Under the pieces are notes generated by a model. That model saw only the letters and a program-made list of their open reading frames with translations, did no database searches and was not told the origin of the DNA. This document shows positions 34,826 through 45,119 of a DNA stretch of 64,000 nt, one piece after another. Origin of the DNA: Eleftheria terrae (GTDB taxonomy: Bacteria; Pseudomonadota; Gammaproteobacteria; Burkholderiales; Burkholderiaceae_C); contig NZ_CP106951.1 of the NCBI RefSeq assembly GCF_030419005.1, positions 1,984,001 through 2,048,000 of the forward strand, read 5' to 3'. The number at the start of each line of letters is the position of its first letter. Position 1 is the first letter of the stretch. The position numbers and the translations under genes were made by a program.

Positions 34826-37800
34826 CAGTCGGACCCCAGCAGCACGGCCAGGCTGGCCAGGACGCGGTCGGCCTCCCGCCGGATGGCGTCGACATGCTCG
34901 TCGAAAGGTCCCGGATGGCCTTCGCGGATCGCTTTCTCCAGGTCGGCGCACTGCTCCGACAACGTCAGCGCGCCCACGCTCGCACTCGACGACTTGAGCG
35001 TGTGCGCCACGAACCGGATGCCGGCACTGTCGTTGATCTGCCGGGCCTCCACCATCTGCGGCACCAGCTTCAGCAACGACCCGTGGAAGACGCGGAACAG
35101 TCGCGGCAGCAGCCCGCTCTGGCCTTGGGGGTCGAGTTCGCGCAGCCGTGCGACGGCCTCGGCGTCGAATACCTCGGGGTCCGGTGTGAACATGTTCGGC
35201 TCCATGTTGGCGGGCTTGGGCGAGACGCTGCCTTCCTCGTCCTCGTCACCGGCATTCGGCGCGCCTGCCACGGGCGCCACGGCTGGCTGCAGCCAGCGCG
35301 TCAGCACCGCGAGCAGCTGGTTTTGCCGGAAGGGCTTGGACAGGTAGTCGTCAAATCCCTGGGCGAGGAACCGCTCTTCATCCCCGCCCAGGGCATTGGC
35401 GGTGACGGCCAGCACCGGCGTGCCAGGCGGCGTCTTGAAGTCGAAGCGCCCGCCGGGCCCCCGCTTGAACCAGCGCAGCGTCTCGACACCGTCCATGCCG
35501 GGCATCTGGATGTCCATCAGCACCAAATCGAAACGATGTTCGCACAACGCGCGCAAGCCCTCCACCCCCGAGTGCGCAATGCGCGTGCGGCAACCCAATC
35601 TGTGAAGCATTTGGTGCATCACTTCCTGGTTCACCCGGTTGTCCTCGATCACCAGCACCTCGCGCCCGAGCATCGGAAGCGGCTGCTCACGCTCGGCGGC
35701 CGGCAGTGCGGCCACGCCGAGGATGGCCTGGCGCAGTTCGACCTTGCGCACCGGCTTGGAGACGAAGCGGTGGAAGCCCGCATCGTGCGCCACACGCACG
35801 TCGTCCGGGCTGCTCACGGAGGACAGCAGCATCAGCTTGAGCCGCTCGAAGCCCGGCTCGGCCCGCAGCGCACGGGCCAGTTGCAGGCCGTTCATGCGCG
35901 GCATCGCCATGTCGACCAGCGCCAGGTCGAAGCGCCCGCCGCTGTCGCGGTCGTGGCGCAGCAGCTCCAGGGCCTCGAGCCCGTCGCCGGCCACCGCGAC
36001 GCGCATGCCCCAGGCGCCCAGCAGGTTCTCCAGCACGGTGCGGTTGGTCTCGTGGTCTTCCACCACCAGCACCCGCAGCGCCGGCATTTCCAGCGCGTCG
36101 AGCCCCCCGGTATCGGAGGCGGCGGCCACCTCGCCGAGCGGCACCCGCAGGCAAAACCGCGAGCCTTGCCCGGGCTCGCTATGCACCGAGATGGTGCCAC
36201 CCATCAGCTCGGCCAGCTGGCGCGAGATGGCCAGGCCCAGGCCGGTGCCGCCATAGCGGCGTGCCATGCCGCCATGTGCCTGGGTGAAGGCATTGAACAG
36301 CCGGGGCAGCACCTCGGGCGCGATGCCGATGCCGGTGTCCTGCACGGCGAATTCGACCCAGAGGCGTCCATCCGGCGCCTCGCCGGCCCCGCGCGCAACG
36401 TCGACGATGACCTCGCCACGCTCGGTGAACTTGATCGCGTTGGCCACCAGGTTGGTCAGCACCTGGCGCAGGCGCAGCGGGTCGCCGTGCACGCTCGCGG
36501 GCAGGCCGGGCTGCTCGCGGAAGTTGATCTCCAGCGACTTCTCATGCGCCCGCGGCGCCATCAGCTCCAGCGTGTCTTCGACCACGGCGCGCAGCGAGAA
36601 GTCGGTCGGCGCCAGCTCCAGCTTGCCGGCTTCGATCTTGGAGAAGTCAAGAATGTCATTGATGATTTCAAGCAGGCTTTCCCCGGAACGGTAGACCGCA
36701 TGTGCGAAGCGCCGCTGCTTGTCGTTCAGCGGGGTGCCCAGCAGCAGCTCGGTCATCCCGAGGATACCGTTCATCGGCGTGCGGATCTCATGGCTCATGT
36801 TGGCCATGAACTGGCTCTTGGACCGGCTGGCCGCCTCGGCGGCATCCCGGGCCCGGTGCAGCTCGCGCTCGCGTTCGTGCTGCTCCGTGATGTCGGTGCA
36901 CAGCCCGTAGACGCGCACCTCGCCATCGGGCAGGCGGCGCGAGCGGGTACGGGTGCGCAGCCAGCGCAGTCCGCGCGTCGGGTGCTGCAAGCGGTAGATG
37001 ATGTCCACTGGCAGCAGCTGCCGCTCGCGAGTTTCGCGCTCCTCGCGCAGCGCCAGCTCCTCGGCCGGGATGTGCTCCAGGTAGCGGGTGGGGTCGGCGG
37101 CATGCTCCTCGGCCGTCACACCCCAGAAGTCGTACAGCCGGCGACTCACGTAAGCGAAGCGGGTGCGCTCCGGGTTGGCGATGAACAGGTGGTCGTCCAC
37201 CGCATCGGCGAACTCGTTGAAGCGCGCCTCGGACTCGACCAGCGCGCCTTCGGCCCTGCGGCGCTCGGTGAGGTCGCGGGCCAGCACCAGCAAGGCGCGC
37301 GGGGAGCCGTCGGGATGGCGCAGCGCCAGGTAGCGCATGTTCAGGTAGCGCTCGCCGCGCCGCGTCGGCCAGACCAGCTCGTCCTCCACCGAGGCGACCC
37401 CCGCGAGCGCCTTGCGCACCGAGGGCCCGACCAGCTCGCTGACCTGCCGGCCGTAGGCCTGCAACGGCGGCCGGCCCACCATGTCCTCGCGGCGCAGCTC
37501 GAACTCCTGCTCGGCATGCCGGTTCACGCTCAAGACCTGCAGCTCGCCGGGCTCGACGACAAACAGGCTGACCGGCAGGTGCTCGATCAGCTCGTTCAGC
37601 CGTTCGCGCTCGCGCTCCAGTTGCTCGGCCCGCTGCTGGCGCTCGGTGATGTCGGTCAGCACGCCGAGGAAGACAAAGCGCCCGCCCTGCTCGTCGAGCA
37701 CATAGGCGGCGTCCAGCTCGGCCCAGTACAGCTCGTGCGCATCGCCCTCCAGGCGACGGCGGGCCTGCAGCGTCAGGCGGAAGTTCTGCTGCGCCTGCAC

Positions 37801-38730
37801 GGCCGCCTGCAGGGTGCGCGCCGCGTCTTCCGATGCCGACGCCTCGCGCATCAGCCCCCAGCCGTCGCGGCCCACCACCGTCGCGGCCGCCAGGCCGGTG
37901 ATGCGGGTGAAGGCGTCGTTGACCCATTCGATGCGACCCTCCCGGTCGGCAATGATCATGCCGCTGCCGGCACGGTCCGCCAACATGGCCAGGCGGCGCG
38001 AGCGTTCGTTGCTTCGCCGCATGACCAGGTGGGCCAGTTCGCGGCGCGCCAGTTGCGACAACTGCGCCATGGCGAGCGACAGCAGCCGCTCGCCGTCGGG
38101 CCGGGCCTCGTCCACCGGGTCGTAGCCTTCCAGCAGCGCCACCGGCGCATCGTCCGACCAGACAGGCAAGGCCCAGGCCCGCCGGGTGCCGCGCGGGCGC
38201 AGCGCGTGGGCGCTGCCGGGCCCCGGCTCGCCGAGCGCCGCGGCCCAGACCGGCCGGTGGGCAGCAATTGCGCTGCCGCTCAGGCCGTCGTCGCGGTGCA
38301 CCGTGTGCAGCAGGCCCAGATCGAGCCGGCCCTCGCGGCCACCATCGCGTTCGTCCCAGGGGAAGGCCAGGCCGGTCTCGCCGTTCCAGTCCTCCACCCG
38401 CAGCACGGCCCAGGCGGCCGCGCCGCTGCGCTCGGCCAGCAGCCGGCCCACCGCTTCGAGCGCCGGGCCGAGGTGGCGGGCCTGGTGCACCGCGTCGAGG
38501 AGGGCTTCGGTGGCCTCCAGGCGCTGCCGCACCGCCTGGTCCTGTGTCCCCGCAGCCGCGGCCGGCCGTGCCTCGCCGCCCGCCGGGCGGCGCCAGGCCA
38601 GCATCAGGGCCGCCAGGCCAAGGCCGAACGAGACGGCCGCCGCCGGCCCTTGCCAGGACAACGCGGCGATCCAGCCTGTCAGGCCCAGCGAGGCAACGGC
38701 GGCCAGGTAAGTGGTGGTCTTGCGGTTCAT
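34825..38730 (-). CDS. Multi-PAS hybrid histidine kinase with two receivers and HPt
   Basis: The protein is 1301 residues. Two short N-terminal membrane helices (about 8-45) come first, then a GAF-like region (about 75-235) and three PAS domains (about 245-365, 370-490 and 500-625). His[15 protein letters not shown] has His647, followed by an HATPase. Two receivers follow (about 895-1015 and 1035-1160), then a C-terminal HPt with [14 protein letters not shown] and His1243. This is a complete His-Asp-His-Asp relay in one chain, like BarA or ArcB. The output is probably the receiver of the downstream GGDEF-EAL protein, whose start overlaps its stop. The start ATG at 38730 precedes the first helix. 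Confidence 0.92.
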   Translation of the reverse strand: MNRKTTTYLAAVASLGLTGWIAALSWQGPAAAVSFGLGLAALMLAWRRPAGGEARPAAAAGTQDQAVRQRLEATEALLDAVHQARHLGPALEAVGRLLAERSGAAAWAVLRVEDWNGETGLAFPWDERDGGREGRLDLGLLHTVHRDDGLSGSAIAAHRPVWAAALGEPGPGSAHALRPRGTRRAWALPVWSDDAPVALLEGYDPVDEARPDGERLLSLAMAQLSQLARRELAHLVMRRSNERSRRLAMLADRAGSGMIIADREGRIEWVNDAFTRITGLAAATVVGRDGWGLMREASASEDAARTLQAAVQAQQNFRLTLQARRRLEGDAHELYWAELDAAYVLDEQGGRFVFLGVLTDITERQQRAEQLERERERLNELIEHLPVSLFVVEPGELQVLSVNRHAEQEFELRREDMVGRPPLQAYGRQVSELVGPSVRKALAGVASVEDELVWPTRRGERYLNMRYLALRHPDGSPRALLVLARDLTERRRAEGALVESEARFNEFADAVDDHLFIANPERTRFAYVSRRLYDFWGVTAEEHAADPTRYLEHIPAEELALREERETRERQLLPVDIIYRLQHPTRGLRWLRTRTRSRRLPDGEVRVYGLCTDITEQHERERELHRARDAAEAASRSKSQFMANMSHEIRTPMNGILGMTELLLGTPLNDKQRRFAHAVYRSGESLLEIINDILDFSKIEAGKLELAPTDFSLRAVVEDTLELMAPRAHEKSLEINFREQPGLPASVHGDPLRLRQVLTNLVANAIKFTERGEVIVDVARGAGEAPDGRLWVEFAVQDTGIGIAPEVLPRLFNAFTQAHGGMARRYGGTGLGLAISRQLAELMGGTISVHSEPGQGSRFCLRVPLGEVAAASDTGGLDALEMPALRVLVVEDHETNRTVLENLLGAWGMRVAVAGDGLEALELLRHDRDSGGRFDLALVDMAMPRMNGLQLARALRAEPGFERLKLMLLSSVSSPDDVRVAHDAGFHRFVSKPVRKVELRQAILGVAALPAAEREQPLPMLGREVLVIEDNRVNQEVMHQMLHRLGCRTRIAHSGVEGLRALCEHRFDLVLMDIQMPGMDGVETLRWFKRGPGGRFDFKTPPGTPVLAVTANALGGDEERFLAQGFDDYLSKPFRQNQLLAVLTRWLQPAVAPVAGAPNAGDEDEEGSVSPKPANMEPNMFTPDPEVFDAEAVARLRELDPQGQSGLLPRLFRVFHGSLLKLVPQMVEARQINDSAGIRFVAHTLKSSSASVGALTLSEQCADLEKAIREGHPGPFDEHVDAIRREADRVLASLAVLLGSD

Positions 38731-38853
38731 CAAATGGTTGCGGCCCCGGCTGCCGGAAGCGGAGCGGCCGCCTCCTCCTCGCACCCGCGGGATCGTCTCT
38801 CTCGTTTTCGACCGGCCGGCAGCGGACTTGAGGCGGCCGAAATGCCGGGGCTG

Positions 38854-38868
38854 CGTGCGAATCGCACG
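38854..38868. promoter_or_regulatory. Perfect palindrome overlapping a -35 region
   Basis: CGTGCGA and TCGCACG flank a single A. The repeat covers the place where the -35 element would lie for the TACAAT hexamer at 38890-38895. It sits between two divergent kinase genes and could be an operator for either. Confidence 0.4.
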
Positions 38869-38889
38869 GCCGCCAGCAGCCGCGCTCCT

Positions 38890-38895
38890 TACAAT
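38890..38895 (+). promoter_or_regulatory. -10 hexamer TACAAT abutting a kinase start
   Basis: TACAAT ends 7 bases before the ATG at 38903, so +1 would coincide with the ATG. No Shine-Dalgarno sequence is seen. This is the third such case in the window and the closest to the -10 consensus. Confidence 0.45.
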
Positions 38896-38902
38896 CAGCG
38901 CG

Positions 38903-40621
38903 ATGGATCGTTCCCCTGCCACTGCGGAGACGTCGCAAGGCAAGCGCCTGCTCCTGGCCGCGGGCACGGGAGCCGGCCTGACACTGGCCTGGGTGGTGCT
39001 GGGCCTGGCCGGCCTGTCCTGGCTGGGCGACAGCGGCTCCGGCCTGGAAGGCGGGCAAGCCCGCCTGCTGGCCTGGATCTTCCTGGCCGGCCTGGCGCTG
39101 ATGCTCGGCCTGGCCTGGTGGTTCGGCCGGCGGCTCGACCTGGTGGCCGCCGCCTGCCACGAGGCGCAGGAACACCGGCAAGCACTGCTCAAGCTGATGC
39201 CGGACTGGTATTGGGAGACCGATGCCGCCCACTGCCTCACCCTGCTGCGCCCACCCCCCGGCGCGCCGGCCTCGGACTGGCAGTTCGACTCCCGCCTGGG
39301 CCGCCCGCTCTGGGATGACTTTGGCAGCGAGCCCGCCCTGTGGAGCGCGCACCGCCACATGCTCGACGCACGCGAGCCCTTCACCGCCCTGCCCGCCCAC
39401 CGCCGCGAGGCCGACGGCCGCAACAGCCTGTGGCTGCTGCGCGGCGTGCCGCGCTTCGACGGCAGCGGCCGATTCGCCGGCTACCGTGGCGGCGCCCGCA
39501 ATGTTTCAGCCCGGGCGGAGCTGCAATTCGACCGCCAGATCGGCCTGCACCTGCTCGATGTGGTGCCCAATGCCGTGCTGCTGGCCGAAGCGCTGCCCGC
39601 CGCCGATGCGCAGGACGGCCCGCCCAGCTACCGCATCCGCCATTGCAACGAGTTGGCCGCCCGGCAGATTGGCGACACCGCCAGCCGGCTGCTGGGCCGC
39701 GAGGTGCTGGCCGAGCTGCGCCGCGTGCCGGACTGGCCGCTGGCGGCGGTGCTCGAGCGGCTGGGCCTACCGGCCGAGCCGCTCGAGCGCAGCGGCCCCG
39801 GCGGCCGCCGCTGGGAGGCCCGGGTGGACGCCTTCCGCTTCGAGCACGGTGGCACCCAGCGCGACGCGATGCTGCTGGTGTTCACGCCGGTCGTCGCCAG
39901 CCTGGACGAAACCGTGCAGCAGGAACGCCAGGCCGTGGAGCGGGAGCTGGAGTCCTTCAGCTACACCGTGTCGCACGACCTGCGTGCGCCCATCCGGGTG
40001 GTGGAGGGCTTCACCAAGATCCTCAAGGAAGACTACGGCCGCGCGCTGGACCGCATCGGCAACGACCACCTCGACCGCGTGCTGGGCGCCGCCGCCCGCA
40101 TGAACGGCATGATCGATGCGCTGCTGGCGCTGTCCCAGCTCTCGGCCAAGCCGGTGCAGCAGCAGCCGGTCAACCTGACGCAACTAGCCACCTACATCAT
40201 CGACGACCTGAAGCGCCAGGCGCCGGAGCGGCTGGTGGACGTGCGCATCCAGCCCGGCATGACGGTCCAGGGCGACCCGATGCTGCTGCGCGTGGCGCTC
40301 GACAACCTGCTGGGCAATGCCTGGAAATACAGCAGCAAGCGCGACAAGGCGGTGATCGAGTTCAGCAGCGAGGACGACGGCGGCCGCACCGTGTTCCGGG
40401 TGCGCGACAACGGCGCCGGCTTCGACATGCGGTTCTCCGATCGGCTGTTCGGTGTTTTCCAGCGCCTGCACGGCGCCAGCGACTTCCAGGGCACCGGCGT
40501 CGGCCTGGCCACCGTGCAGCGCATCGTGCGCCGGCATGGCGGGCAGATCTGGGCCGAGTCAGAAGTGGGCCAGGGCGCCAGCTTCTTCTTCACGCTGGGC
40601 GAGGGCAAGCGCGCGCGGTGA
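38903..40621 (+). CDS. PAS-containing sensor histidine kinase (phytochrome-like HK)
   Basis: The protein is 572 residues. Two membrane helices (about 17-42 and 55-75) anchor it. PAS-like domains lie at about 92-205 (ending YRGGARNVSARAE) and about 210-335. HisKA SFSYTVSHDLRAPIRVVEGF carries His358, the form typical of bacteriophytochrome-like kinases, and the HATPase ends at residue 572 with VGLATVQRI. There is no receiver of its own. It is divergent from the large hybrid kinase gene and convergent with the ANTAR regulator gene. The partner is unknown; a relay to a nearby receiver is possible. Confidence 0.9.
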   Translation: MDRSPATAETSQGKRLLLAAGTGAGLTLAWVVLGLAGLSWLGDSGSGLEGGQARLLAWIFLAGLALMLGLAWWFGRRLDLVAAACHEAQEHRQALLKLMPDWYWETDAAHCLTLLRPPPGAPASDWQFDSRLGRPLWDDFGSEPALWSAHRHMLDAREPFTALPAHRREADGRNSLWLLRGVPRFDGSGRFAGYRGGARNVSARAELQFDRQIGLHLLDVVPNAVLLAEALPAADAQDGPPSYRIRHCNELAARQIGDTASRLLGREVLAELRRVPDWPLAAVLERLGLPAEPLERSGPGGRRWEARVDAFRFEHGGTQRDAMLLVFTPVVASLDETVQQERQAVERELESFSYTVSHDLRAPIRVVEGFTKILKEDYGRALDRIGNDHLDRVLGAAARMNGMIDALLALSQLSAKPVQQQPVNLTQLATYIIDDLKRQAPERLVDVRIQPGMTVQGDPMLLRVALDNLLGNAWKYSSKRDKAVIEFSSEDDGGRTVFRVRDNGAGFDMRFSDRLFGVFQRLHGASDFQGTGVGLATVQRIVRRHGGQIWAESEVGQGASFFFTLGEGKRAR

Positions 40622-40672
40622 GCCGCCGCGTCGCGGCGCCGCCGCCGGAGCGGGTGCCGCGACAACACCGGG

Positions 40673-41293
40673 TCAGCCCGGTCCGCTCAGTACTTCCAGC
40701 GCATCGACAAACCGCCGGCTCTGGGCCTCCAGGCTGAGGCCCGCCTGGTCGGCCAGGGCCTGCAGCTTCTGCAAGGCCTGCCGGCGCGACAGCGAGAAAC
40801 GGTGCATGGCAATGCCCACCGCGATGGGCACCGTCGCCTCCAGCGGGCCGTCGGCGGCCGGCGCAGGCGCTGCCGGGATTGCGGCCACCGGGCCGGCCAC
40901 CGCGACATGGCGCGCCTGGCGGCTGGCGAAGGCGGCGGCCACCGCCGGCACAATCTGGCGGATGTCGAGCGGCTTCACCAAGTAGGCCACCGCACCGAGT
41001 TCCTTGACCTTGGCCACCGTCGCATCGTCCGAGAAGGCCGACAGGAACATGAAGGGGATCTGCAGGTGGTCGCGCAGGTAGGCGGCCACATCGAAGCCGC
41101 TCTTGCCTTCCATGCGGATGTCCAGCAGCGCCAGCGCCGGGCGGTGCTCGCGCGCCAGCAGGATGGCGTCGTCGCCATTGTCGGCATCGACCACGTCGTA
41201 GCCGGCCTGTGACAGGCCATGAGTCAGCGTGGCCAGCACCAGCCGGTCGTCGTCCACCACCAGGATCTTGCCGTTTCCAGACACGATGCTCAC
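40673..41293 (-). CDS. ANTAR-domain response regulator (RNA-binding antiterminator)
   Basis: The protein is 206 residues. The receiver spans about 8-125 with Asp58 in LLDIRMEGKSGFD. An Ala/Pro linker (about 130-150) leads to the C-terminal ANTAR domain at about 150-198 (VPIAVGIAMHRFSLSRRQALQKL, then ALADQAGLSLE). ANTAR regulators bind paired RNA hairpins and prevent transcription termination (EutV, AmiR, NasR). The gene follows a HisKA_2 kinase, the usual partner class (EutW-EutV). A short hairpin with a T run lies in the 106-base gap between the two genes. Confidence 0.9.
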   Translation of the reverse strand: MSIVSGNGKILVVDDDRLVLATLTHGLSQAGYDVVDADNGDDAILLAREHRPALALLDIRMEGKSGFDVAAYLRDHLQIPFMFLSAFSDDATVAKVKELGAVAYLVKPLDIRQIVPAVAAAFASRQARHVAVAGPVAAIPAAPAPAADGPLEATVPIAVGIAMHRFSLSRRQALQKLQALADQAGLSLEAQSRRFVDALEVLSGPG

Positions 41294-41331
41294 TCAGCCG
41301 ATTGCAAAAGCTCGATCTGCGATTGTGGCTT

Positions 41332-41345
41332 AAAACCCGCCGGGT
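41332..41345 (-). terminator. Short hairpin with T run between kinase and ANTAR genes
   Basis: On the minus strand ACCCG-C-CGGGT-type arms (41335-41345) are followed by TTTT (41335-41332). The stem is very short, so terminator strength is doubtful. Its place just before an antiterminator gene makes it a possible autoregulation point. Confidence 0.3.
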
Positions 41346-41399
41346 GCCTGCCCCTCGCCATGGCGCGGTACGGGCGGCAGGCCGGCGGTGGACCGGCGG

Positions 41400-44300
41400 T
41401 CAGGCGCGCGGCTCGGCGTCCAGCCGTTGCACGCCGGGCGGCGACAGCTCCACGCTGGCCACCACCTGGTCGCCGCGGTTCTCCAGCGCCAGCCGGGCGC
41501 TGCGCCGCGGCAGCAGCGCCCGCACCAGGCCCAGGCCCGACACGCCGCCCGGGAAGCGCGCCAGGCTGAAATCCTCCGGCAGGCGGCCGGGGTTGGCCAC
41601 CTCGATGCGCACCATGGCCGGGCCGCAACGCAGCCGGCAGCTCACCTCGCCTAACCCGCTGTGCTTGATGGCGTTGGTCAGCAACTCGTTGAGGGTCAGC
41701 GCGATCGGGATGGATTCGGCCTCCGGCAGGCCCCACTCCACCTCGGGCAGCTCCGGCTCGCTTTCGACGCTGAGCGTGATGGGCCGCTCGAAGCTCTTCT
41801 GCACCGAGCCGGTGATGGCGTCCACCACGCGGCGCAACGGCAGGGGCCCGGCGGCTCCCACCTGCAGCCCATAGACATGCGCGATGGCCTGCACCTGGCC
41901 GGCCACTTCCTGGATGGCGCCGGCCATCTCCGGCTTGCGCATGGCGATCTGCTGCAGCAGGCCCGCCACCCCCTGCAGGTTGTTCTTGATGCGGTGGTGC
42001 ACTTCCTTGACCAGCAGCTCGCGCTGGGCGATGGCCGCCTCCAGGCGGGCCTCTTCGGCCGCACGCTGCTCGGTGACGTTGGCTGCCACGAAGAGCAGCT
42101 GGTCGGGCGGCTCCCCGGGCCGTGCCAGCGGCAGGTAGCGGCCGTCCCAGATGGTGTCCTCGCCGTCCAGCCGGATGCGGTAGTCCCGCTGCGTGACACC
42201 CGGGCTGGCCAGTGCGGCCTGCATGTCGGCCCTCAGGGTCTCGGCCCAGTCCGGCGGGTACAGCTCCTCCACCGTGCGGCCCACCAGCGCCTCCGGCGGG
42301 CGGCCGCTCAGGTTGGCCGCGATCGGGTTGATCTGCAGGATGCGCAGGCTGCGGGCATCGCGCAGGCTGATCGCCAGCGGTGCCAGGTCGATCAGCCGTG
42401 TCAAAGAGGCCTGGGCCTCGGCAATGCGCTGCTCGGCCTGCCGGCGGCTGTCGATGTCCAGCAGCGCATAGGTGATCTCGCGGCCGCCGACGGTGCTGCC
42501 GGTCGGCACCGCATTGCCGACCACCCAGAAGTTGCGGCCGTCGCGTGCCATCACCTGGCATTCGAAGGTGTTGGACTCGCCTTCCTGCAACTGCTCGGTG
42601 GAGCGGCGGAAGGGGTGGTCCGGGTCGGCCGAGGCCACCACGCTGATCGGCTGCCCGACGAAGTCGGCCAGGTCGCCGGCGAACATGCGGCGGGCCGAGC
42701 GGTTCATCCATTCGATGCCGTGCGGGCCGACGGTGACGATGCCCACCAGCACAGAATCGAGGATGGCCCGCGTGCGCTCGACCTGCTTGGCCAGCGCATG
42801 TTCGGCCCGGCGGCGGGCATCGACATTGACATAGGAGGCGATCACCGCGCCCTCGGCCCCGCCGCCCTGCACCTGCCGCTCGTGCACCTGCACCCAGCAC
42901 AGCGAGCCGTCCTTGCGGCGCAGCCTGCGCTCGCCGGCCCAGCGGCCCTCGCGCTGCAAGGCCTCCGTCGACAGGGCGTGCAGGCGGCGGTATTCCGCCT
43001 CGTCGGCGAACAGCAGGCGCTCCTCCAGCGCCTGGAGCTCCTGCGCGGCATAGCCGGTCAGCAAGCTGAAGCCCTCGCTGGCGCGCTGCACCCGGCCGCC
43101 GCGCAGGAAGACGATGCCGACGTCCGACAGGCTGAACATCAGCTCGCGGTCGCGCGCCAGCGCGGCCAGCTCGGCCTGCTGGCTCTTCAGGCGGGTGATG
43201 TCCGACAGCACCGCGATGGATTCGAGCTCCGCGCCGCCACTGTCCATGCGCCGCAGCGACAACGAGCACCAGCGGGCCGGCCCGCCAGCAGCGTCGATCT
43301 CGAACTCGGCGTCGTACTGGCCGGTGTCGGCCAGTGCCACGCGGGCTTCGGCCAGTGCGGCACGAGTCACCGGGTTGTCGGGGAAGACCTCTGACAGGCG
43401 GCGGTCGTGTGCCGCGTCGGGCGCCAGTCCCAGCATGCGCTCGAACTGCCGGTTGTAGCGCAGCAGCATGTCGCCACGCAGGTAGGCAATGCCGGTCGAG
43501 GTGCTCTCCAGGATGGTCGTCAGCTCCTGCAGCAGCCGTTCGCTGCGCTGCTGGGCCAGGTGCTGGTCGGTCACGTCCAGCGTCACCACCGTGGAATTGC
43601 GCCGGCCTGAGGTGAGGATGCGCGGCTCGACCCGCGTCTGTAGCCAGCGCACGCCGAGCTCCGGGTGCTCGATGGCATAGCGGGCGTCGGCCCGCTCGCC
43701 AAGGCGCACCGCGCGCTGCACGCGATCGAACTCCGGCAGGGTCTCCGCCTGCACCAGCTCGCGGCCGATGGCCTTCAGCTCACTGGACATCAGGCCGCCT
43801 TCGGGCGCCGGGCTGCCGGCGAACTGGAAGCGGCCGGTGCCCTGGTCGAAGGTGGCGAGGCCGGCATGCGCGGTCTCCACCAATGCGCCGAGCTGGGAGC
43901 GGGCCATGTCGCGCTCGTCCTCGGCGGTGCGGTCCTCGATCACCACCATGAAGCGGCGGCGGCCCTGCCGCTCATCGAGGCAGCGCAGCAGGGCATGCAG
44001 GGCCCGATCCTCGCCCTCATGCTCCACCCAGCCGCTGCGGTGCAGCGGCTTGCCGCCAGGATGCAGGCCCGGCAGCGGACGACCGGGATGCCAGCCCAGC
44101 AGCTCCTGCAGGCTGGGGTCGGCCTGCGACAGCTGCGACGGCACCGGGCCGATGAGCTGGTGCGCTGCCGGGTTGGATCGCACCACCTGGCCGTCCTCGT
44201 CGAACAGCAGCATGCCCACCGGCGTCAGGTCGAACCACTGGTCCAGCTCGTGCACCGAGCGGTCGGCACGCTCGCGGGCCACATGCTCGGCGGTGCAGTC

Positions 44301-45038
44301 GTTCAGCACCGCCAGCGCCAGCAGCCGGCCGTGCGCGTCGTGCACCGCGCGGTGGGCGGTACGGTACCAGCGCACCTGGCCGCTCGCATCGATGAAGCGG
44401 CGCACCTGCTGCGCCGGCGTGGCCTGGTGCTCGAGGTCGCGGCGCAGCTCGCGCCTGAGGGTTTCGTGGTAGCTGCGGTCCTCGGGGTGGAACAGCACCA
44501 TCGGGTCCACGCCGATCAATTCGTCCCGGCTGTAGCCGCTGTAGTCGACGAAGGCCTGGTTGATGTCGACGATGCGGAACTGGCTGTCCTGCAGCACCAC
44601 CGGAAAGGGCGAGTACCAGAACATCCGGCGCAACTCGCGCAAGGCGGTGTCGTCGGCCTCGCCGCGGCCGGCGGCGGCCGGCGGCAGGGGCTCGAAGGCC
44701 AGGTGCCAGTGCCCGCCCGCCTCCGCGGCCAGCGCCAGCCGCTGCGGCCCCGCGCTGCCGAGCACCACACGCGGCCCGTGCAGCCAGTGCGGCGCAGCGC
44801 CCTCCGGCACCGGCACCGCATGGCGCAGCTGTGCCAGCACCCATTGCACCGCGGTCAGGCCGAGCGTGCCGCTCAGCGCGGACAAGGGCTGTCCCGGGAC
44901 GGCCTGCAGCCAGCGCTCGGCGGCCGGATTGGCAGACACCACCGTGCCGGCGGCATCGACGCGCAGCGCCGGCGCCTCGCCGGGCTCTGCCTCGGCAACG
45001 GCCATGCGCTGCGGGCCGCTGGAGTGCTGAACGCTCAT
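41400..45038 (-). CDS. Multi-PAS HisKA_2-type sensor histidine kinase
   Basis: The protein is 1212 residues and soluble. About seven to eight PAS/PAC units run from residue 25 to 1000, seen from repeated endings such as ALAVLNDCTAEH, VTLDVTDQHLAQ, IAVLSDITRLKS, ASYVNVDARRRAE and VAANVTEQRAAE. The kinase core is HisKA_2: LLVKEVHHRIKNNLQGVAGL with the acceptor His at 1014/1015, then an HATPase with LNELLTNAIKHSG. This class pairs with ANTAR response regulators in ethanolamine and nitrogen control, and such a gene follows 106 bases downstream. The number of PAS units suggests several ligands or redox inputs. No membrane segment is present. Confidence 0.9.
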   Translation of the reverse strand: MSVQHSSGPQRMAVAEAEPGEAPALRVDAAGTVVSANPAAERWLQAVPGQPLSALSGTLGLTAVQWVLAQLRHAVPVPEGAAPHWLHGPRVVLGSAGPQRLALAAEAGGHWHLAFEPLPPAAAGRGEADDTALRELRRMFWYSPFPVVLQDSQFRIVDINQAFVDYSGYSRDELIGVDPMVLFHPEDRSYHETLRRELRRDLEHQATPAQQVRRFIDASGQVRWYRTAHRAVHDAHGRLLALAVLNDCTAEHVARERADRSVHELDQWFDLTPVGMLLFDEDGQVVRSNPAAHQLIGPVPSQLSQADPSLQELLGWHPGRPLPGLHPGGKPLHRSGWVEHEGEDRALHALLRCLDERQGRRRFMVVIEDRTAEDERDMARSQLGALVETAHAGLATFDQGTGRFQFAGSPAPEGGLMSSELKAIGRELVQAETLPEFDRVQRAVRLGERADARYAIEHPELGVRWLQTRVEPRILTSGRRNSTVVTLDVTDQHLAQQRSERLLQELTTILESTSTGIAYLRGDMLLRYNRQFERMLGLAPDAAHDRRLSEVFPDNPVTRAALAEARVALADTGQYDAEFEIDAAGGPARWCSLSLRRMDSGGAELESIAVLSDITRLKSQQAELAALARDRELMFSLSDVGIVFLRGGRVQRASEGFSLLTGYAAQELQALEERLLFADEAEYRRLHALSTEALQREGRWAGERRLRRKDGSLCWVQVHERQVQGGGAEGAVIASYVNVDARRRAEHALAKQVERTRAILDSVLVGIVTVGPHGIEWMNRSARRMFAGDLADFVGQPISVVASADPDHPFRRSTEQLQEGESNTFECQVMARDGRNFWVVGNAVPTGSTVGGREITYALLDIDSRRQAEQRIAEAQASLTRLIDLAPLAISLRDARSLRILQINPIAANLSGRPPEALVGRTVEELYPPDWAETLRADMQAALASPGVTQRDYRIRLDGEDTIWDGRYLPLARPGEPPDQLLFVAANVTEQRAAEEARLEAAIAQRELLVKEVHHRIKNNLQGVAGLLQQIAMRKPEMAGAIQEVAGQVQAIAHVYGLQVGAAGPLPLRRVVDAITGSVQKSFERPITLSVESEPELPEVEWGLPEAESIPIALTLNELLTNAIKHSGLGEVSCRLRCGPAMVRIEVANPGRLPEDFSLARFPGGVSGLGLVRALLPRRSARLALENRGDQVVASVELSPPGVQRLDAEPRA

Positions 45039-45097
45039 CGTCCCTTCCCGAAAATGCCTGGGTCAGGACAGTGTAGGGGCTGGCGCCCCTTCAGGCG

Positions 45098-45116
45098 AAA
45101 AGCCCGCCTGCGGCGG
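45098..45116 (-). terminator. Rho-independent terminator-like hairpin after the flagellar/HDOD unit
   Basis: On the minus strand CCGCC-GCA-GGCGG is followed by GC and TTTT, 4 bases beyond the HDOD stop codon. It probably ends the flgB-flgL-HDOD transcript. Confidence 0.5.
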
Positions 45117-45119
45117 CGC

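Noticed and set aside
34894..39318. Very long plus-strand frame (over 1400 codons) opposite the hybrid kinase
   Set aside because: It is the high-GC shadow of the minus-strand kinase: composition is Gln/His/Arg/Ala rich, there are no domains, and no ribosome site is present. The same applies to the long frames at 15400-19617, 28168-30708 and 43665-47537.
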